Source: Malurus cyaneus samueli
Taxonomy: Eukaryota > Chordata > Aves > Passeriformes > Maluridae
NCBI GenBank assembly: GCA_009741485.1
Contig: CM019216.1
Location: 28,723,741 to 28,787,740, forward strand
Length of the DNA stretch: 64,000 nt
Reading direction: 5' to 3'
The stretch's first letter is position 1, and every line of letters begins with the position of its first letter. A model generated the notes under the pieces. It ran no database searches. It saw nothing but the letters and a program-made list of their open reading frames with translations, and was not told the origin of the DNA. Positions 58,006-64,000 of this stretch are shown piece after piece. The position numbers and the translations under genes are program-made.

Positions 58006-61000
58006 GTAAGAAAAGAATGGGCTTGGTTTGAAAGTGTTTCAGTTTGCCTTCTCGCACAAGTATTTTGTTCGTCCAAAAATATCACAACGTCTAAAATGGT
58101 ACTAAAATAGGAAATTTACTTCCGAGTAAGGAGTTGCTATGGGAAAATAATCTTGTACCCTGCTGGCTCTCTTTGGAGTTGGGCAGCTGAGCTGGATATA
58201 AGTGATTGCATGGGTGTATTTACTCTTTGTAAATTCTGCAAATAATCAAATAGTAGGAAAGTGTGATGAATGTGGGATTTTTGAGGAACTAGGAAGCACT
58301 CTGGTCAATGTAGTGGGGCCACTGAAGAAGTAGAAGAGTTGCTTACAGGTAGCTTGTTAAGATGCAAAGTGAAGCATGTGGGAGAATGGAAGGAGTGGAA
58401 CAAATAAGGTAATACAGCTGGAACTGCTTCTTCATGGTGTGAGAAAGAAATGACCTGACTGTGTCAGACTTTGTTACTTGGAAGCTCTGTGCATTTGAAG
58501 AAACAGGAATTTTTAAGGATCAGGAATTGAGTTGTGGAGAGGTTGGGGATTCAAGTGAACCTGAGAAGGGACTGATTTAATCTATGCCACCAGTCAGGGG
58601 TGGTTGATGAGATGGGAGCTCTGAAGAGCTGAGATATTCTGGCCAATGATCGTTTTCAGAAAGGTCAACTGGCAACAGAAGCATAGAGATGTCTTGCCTG
58701 AGATTTATCCTTGTGAGAAAGAAAATATTTTGTATGGATAGTCCAGCTTTCACACTGCTCTTGGTATGAGGCAATATAAATGACATCTAAACTCCAGCTT
58801 TTTATTTGTTAGAAGTAGAGAGTCTGAGGGCAGCATGAGGTTCTGAAAAATCTGTCCTACTCTAACACGCTTTCTCTACTGCATGTGTAATTCTTCTATT
58901 AATGCCTTACAGTTAATGTAGATGCCTTAGTTAGAAGCATCACACCTTCAATTCAAAGCCTTCAAAACATGCAGAGAGGACTGAGGTTTTGAGTGTGATG
59001 GAGTACATTTGACCAGGTCAAAACATTTTTATATAGAGTCAAACAAAATGTAAACCAACTATCTTTTTTGTTTTCTTTCGAAAGCAAAAGTTTTAAAAAG
59101 AAAATAATTAATCTTCTCCTTTTCTTCCTCTAATTATACTGGCTTTTAATTCCTGTTTCTGTTCTGCTTTAACATAATGTTCACTGAGCCGTGCATGAGT
59201 TTCAACCTGTCTGTTTTTGTCCTTCTAAACGTTAAAAACCAGACAAACAACTGGTAATTCCAAGCTTGTGAAAATATGTGGCTGTCTCTATCTTCTGAGC
59301 ATACAGAATAATGTTTGACACTGGGAGATGCTGAAGTCAGAGTGAATGGTGGGTTACCAGGAACAGGTATGACACTGGGTCAGACTGGATATGGTGAGGA
59401 AAAAGGACAAATGCCATAGTGCATTACTAACTTCTAATATTCTCACATCTTTTAAATATATCTTTAAATTCTCTATGCTTTTTTACTTGGTATGTGAAAC
59501 AGAAAAGATGCTGAGCATACCATGTATTTATTTCCTCTTGCAAAATTATTGACATTTAGCATGTGGACGTAAATTTTTTTCTAGTCAGGTTATATAATCT
59601 GTTAGTCATTTGTTTTCTGTGAACAGATATGTAACCAAAACTGTTATGGGCCAGGAGCAAGGGAACTGCTCTGTAAAAGAGGATGCAGTCTTGAAGATGT
59701 GTATTCAAAGGTGCTACAGGTGTGGATCAGTTTTGAATTAGAGAGAAACAGAAGCAGTTTGTCAGAAAAAGAACATAAATCTTTTAATTTTTCATTGAAT
59801 AACAAAACAATCTTAAGATGAAATATGAAGCAGTATTGTTATAGCTGAACTTAGTCTGTGACTCAAGGAAGGTTGAAGGTTTTATCAGGCCAGCTGTTGC
59901 AGTTGAAGGAAAAACTCAAACATTTCTCCAGGCACACAAAATCTTCTTTAAATTACGTAATTGCTGCATATATTAGTGACCAGAAAACACTGCTCTATCT
60001 GTCACTGAATACTTACCTTGGTTAGGCTGCACATTCAGTGGCATTGTTGCCTAAGCTGGCTCAGTTATTCTGTGTAGTTTTCCTTGCATGGTGACAGCAA
60101 AAGCAGGGGATTAACTGCTCTGAGAGACTGATCTGGCTGAAAAATAAAGTTTTTATTTTGTTTGAATGTTTTTTTAGGCAGACAGGTCCCCTGGTTCAAC
60201 ACGCAGACGTTTGTGTTGGTGGAACTGAGTTGGAAGTTGGATGCTGGAGACAGAGGACAGGCTGAGGACACAGTTTTTATTAGGGATATTTAATCTGGCA
60301 GGCCAAGTTCATTCAAGTACCTGAACGTAAGAGCTGTTACGTACCTGTCTGGCAAATGCTTCTGTTATTGCCTTGAATTAACGATTCAGCCTGTTTCTCC
60401 AGCAGCAGCTCAATGTGATGCATATATTGGCCTAAGTTTCTGTGTTAGCTCCGTGAGAGTACCTTGTTGAATTAGAGGCATGGGTTTTTTTCTTTCTATA
60501 ATTCTTGCTTTGTATAAGAAAAAGATTGTTTGCCCTCTGTTCCGACATTACTGGAAGTGGAATTTTGGTACCTGAGTATTTACCTTGGGAAATTTTCTGT
60601 AGAGAAATGCTTTAGCAGTGGAGGTTGAGTCACATTGTTATTGTGCTTTTTATATATCAAAGGGAAAAGAAATACATTTACTAAAAAGTGGCTAGTGGGT
60701 ATTTGAAGTGAAGGAGAAAGTGTGCATGCACATGCATTTAAAGATATTTTGAGCTTGGCTCCATACTCCAGAATCCAACTGTACTGTATAGGAAGGGAGA
60801 TAGTTTAGGACCAATATTTTGGTACAGAAATTAAGTTCATTATATTTAATATAGTGGAAAAAAAAATTCGACTGTTTGCAAGTAGGAGGTTGCTGCTACA
60901 GGTAAACTTTGTGTGAGCTAGCACAACCCAAAAAAAAAAAAAGAACACGTTACCAGGAGAGAATAGGTTTCCACTGCCTAGAGCAGACTGCAGGAAAACA

Positions 61001-62949
61001 CAAAGCAGTAACTAAAGCCATTTCTGTGTGCTGTTCCAAGCCTTGACACACTTTCTGTGTGCAGATGCAGTATCATAAAGATCCTCACCCTCATTGAAAA
61101 TGACTGCAGAAAGTAACAATGGCTTGTGTGCAGTTGGAGCTGTTGGGCTTTCTGTGTCAACAATAGCAAAAAAAGAAATTATGGGAATAACAGACAGACA
61201 AGTTAAATTCCCTGCACAAATAACTTGATCTTTAGTGATGGCAGTGAAGGGTGACCCTTGCCATGCATATTTATCCAGTCATTGATAAAAAAGATGTAGT
61301 ATGAATTGGCATGAGGTGTTTTCTTTAGGGTTTGCTATCCAGACATTGCCGTGTGTTAGTGTATGAGAAAACTTATACTTTAATTGTGAGAGGTTTTGAA
61401 AAGTGTTTTCTGTGTTGGTGCTAGAATGTTGCAGAAAGAGTAAGTAGTATACAAGTTGGGGAAAAAAAGTGGTTTTAAGAAAAGCTTTTATGTATAATGA
61501 GGTGTCATCATATGCCCAACAGTGTGAATGTTTTTACTTCTAAAGGATAAGATTAATTAGTTAGAGCTTTTGCTGTTTAAGGTACAACATAATGTATTTC
61601 AGGCACGGTGAGTGAGAATGATGTGAACTTACCAAAGAATTTGCTTTACAGTACATGCATAGTTTGTAAATTACTTGTACATGTTAATGAATTTATGCTG
61701 TTTTTCTGTTTTTCTAGAGAGCAGTATGCTTACTTGTTAACAGAGATTACTGAGCTAGAGCATGGTAAATACTCAGCTAGGATTTATGAAGCATGATAGT
61801 TTGTGAGAATGTTTGTCAAGCTCAGACATGTAGTGATCCTCCATATAGACAGTGGAAAATCTCCTTTTACCAGAAGGCATGTTTTACATACTTAATAATA
61901 TGGTTCTGACCACGTTAGTATGAGAAACAGTGAAAAAAGCTAAGAATAGTAAGTTGTAAAGTAATACCTAAATGGAAATGAATGGCCTAAACCTGCCAGT
62001 CTTCGTTACTAAATTTGAGTTGTCTCTGTACCTTATGTCAGGATAAAATGACTGAGTTATTGGTGACTATGCTATCTATGCTGAAAATCTGTGGGGTGAA
62101 ATGTTTCTGACAGTTTAGTGGAACTCTAATTAAATCTCCTTCCTGCCTAATTTTTCATCAATGGCTAAAAAGCCAAACATGAGAGAGCAGGAGTTGCATG
62201 ATTTTGCATCCATAACCTCCATATCCAAAAGTATGTGTAGCTGTGCCTCATAAAAAATAAGTTGTCAAATAGTCAGTGCATGCACATAACTTATGCAGAA
62301 TCAGAATATAGGAAAAGTTTTTGGGTAGGAGGTGTTGGGCCTGGACCCAGAGTCAACTGAGATAGTAAATAAGAAGGTGCTCTCTTTTGGTATTTCATAC
62401 TGCTGGAGTGTATAAAAGAAAACAACAAACCCAAGAACATTTAAAAAAACCCTAAAACTCAGATTTTTGTGCCTGTTGTTGAATCCATCCTGCTAAAAGG
62501 CCCATTTAGTTGTTTGCAGAAAAACAGGAGTAGCTATCCCATCCTTTAAGCTTTAATTTATTGTTTGGTACAAGGGATGCTCTTTGAGATTTGAGGAGTC
62601 CTTCTGTGACTCAAGTCTTATCTGTTAGTGCATGAGCTTTTTCTGGTCACCATGCTCTTTGCCAATATCCAGCCAAGGAGGGTGTGATAGATTGAGCACT
62701 ACAGGCTGTTTCACAGTAGCTTCAGAAGGTTGGGATAAAATAGAAATGCAGACGGTGGGGCAGCTTATACACATGAGGGAATATTGCATATCCTAGTGTG
62801 TGGTTCCCTGTTGCTGCTGTGAATTGGATTGGCTTTGTAGCTTTTAGGAGAGGGAGAAGAGAGAAGAGCAAACTAAAGGCTCTGAATTAGGGGAAAAAAA
62901 AGTGATGACAATAAACAAAAGGAATTTGTAGGTAACATGCTGTCAGAAA
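58006..62949 (+). other. CD109: CD109 intron 2 (first part), no exon seen
   Basis: AT-rich sequence with short ORFs only. The conserved peptide expected in exon 3 (MG1 end and MG2 start, with a TDKxLYKP-type motif) was looked for and not found. No clear repeats were recognised. Confidence 0.6.
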
Positions 62950-63930
62950 CAAGAAGGGAAGCAAAGGCTGAAAACTCCTGAGGGACTCACACTAAGAGGT
63001 TAAGTATACATTAACAGAGCAGAAAGGTAAGAAATGAAGTAATTAAACATGATCTAAACTGGCCAAAAAACAATAGAAAGAGGGAAAACCATATATAGAA
63101 ACTAAATAAAATCAGATTACAAAGATTGAACTTAAAGAGGTGGAATGGGTAACTGGTAAGGCGAAGCCATCATTGTGAAAGAATGGGAAGGATGGTAAGG
63201 CAGGTTTTTAAATACCATATTGGTAGCAAGAAGGCTAGCAAAGGATGTGGCTTGCTACTCTGATGAGAAGGGGTTGACTGATGATGCTGAGAGGCAGTAA
63301 GTGTTCAGTCTTTGCTAAGAAGATCAACTAATTGTCATGGAAAAGGCTTAAGAAAAAGACAACAAAAGGGAAGGAACAATTTAAAGAGTTCTTTGGTAAA
63401 GCATGTGTTTAGGCCTCATAAAATTGCCTGTAGATTATAGGGAATTGACTGAAATAATTTTAAATCTGCTAGGGAAGTTTTGAGAGCATGAGTGAACAGA
63501 GAGGTTCTGGAAGATTGAAAACCTGTGAATAAAAGGTATTGCACTGTGGTTTGGCAAGGTTTGTAGGTGGAGAAGAAGCAGGATTTTGTTATATTTTGAT
63601 TTTACTAAGGCGCTTGATAGTCTGGCATGTCACTCTTGACAAGCCAGCTGGGGAAGCGGGGTCAGCATGAAATTCTTACTAGATATATTTGTGGCTGGAT
63701 GGAAAATAGTGTTTGTCAAGTAGGTCCAAGTGGTTCACTCTCAAACTGGAAATGAGTTGCCCTGAAACTGTGTTGTTCAGTTTGGCTGACATGAAAGAGA
63801 AAGGGAGAATATTTATGAGATTAGTGAAGGGGTGGTAAGGACGCAGGGAGAAAGGATTAGATTTTGAACTCGTTTTGGCAATACCAGAAATGATTAGAGG
63901 AAAAACTGGAGTGTGATTCACTGGAATTAG
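62950..63930 (+). mobile_element. Decayed CR1 LINE, pre-RT and reverse-transcriptase region
   Basis: Collinear with CR1 ORF2. About 63195-63330 resembles the linker before the RT (a TTTTTAAATACC block with GTAGCAAGAAGGCTAGCAAA). 63465-63520 resembles the finger region. 63585-63640 translates to YFDFTKALDSLACHS, the RT palm motif (consensus YLDFSKAFDTVSH), and 63690-63705 encodes WLDGK-like residues in a shifted frame. Stops and frameshifts are throughout, so it is inactive. It lies in CD109 intron 2, sense orientation. Limits are approximate. Confidence 0.65.
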
Positions 63931-64000
63931 TGCATAGTTCTGCTTTTGTTGATGAATGAAAGAGCATGCCTGTGTTGGATGGGGAACAAGGGGATGCAGT

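Noticed and set aside
60178..60290. Exon-like segment after a TTTTTTTAG acceptor
   Set aside because: No frame gives a CD109-like peptide in the phase required by exon 2, and no good donor follows.
58006..64000. CD109 exon 3
   Set aside because: No open segment with proper splice sites matched the expected MG1/MG2 sequence. A TDRQVKFP-like peptide near 61190 is a chance similarity with no acceptor and with stops soon after.

Overview
This is vertebrate nuclear DNA, and almost certainly avian. The genes are split by GT-AG introns, the background is AT-rich with CpG islands only at promoters, and the interspersed repeats are mostly CR1 LINE pieces in many states of decay. A tRNA-Ile-derived SINE with a CR1-type tail (about 22366-22512) is of the kind known from songbirds, so a passerine is the best guess. 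Nothing bacterial or viral was seen.

Layout. 1-440 is a CpG island, probably the promoter of a gene off the left edge; EEF1A1 is the neighbour expected from vertebrate synteny, but no exon of it is visible. 441-20500 is gene-poor intergenic DNA with old CR1 pieces (about 5690-7205), two unexplained GC-rich patches and a short tandem repeat. 20517-41887, with promoter sequence to about 42260, is SLC17A5 (sialin, the lysosomal sialic acid/H+ cotransporter) on the minus strand. All 11 coding exons could be placed with intact splice sites and phases, giving a 484-residue protein. 42300-57050 is a gene-free spacer of about 15 kb with a CR1 piece, a CR1 3' end and another old repeat. 57056-58005 holds the promoter-proximal minisatellite, CpG island and first two coding exons of CD109 on the plus strand. 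The rest, to 64000, is CD109 intron 2, ending in a decayed CR1 reverse-transcriptase region.

SLC17A5 and CD109 are transcribed head to head, as in mammals, but with a shorter spacer. They are functionally unrelated: one is a lysosomal membrane transporter, the other a GPI-anchored alpha-2-macroglobulin family protein that modulates TGF-beta signalling.

The observations most worth following are: (i) a candidate alternative first exon in SLC17A5 intron 1 (40809-40755) that joins exon 2 in frame and would remove the lysosomal dileucine signal; (ii) an exact 99-bp tandem duplication next to the exon 9 splice acceptor, overlapping the likely branch-point region; (iii) an M-box/CLEAR-like element, a YY1 initiator motif and a perfect 24-bp palindrome in the SLC17A5 promoter; and (iv) minisatellites beside both promoters (15-bp units at SLC17A5, 51-bp units at CD109). 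No wholly new system was found; these are candidate regulatory or structural features of known genes.
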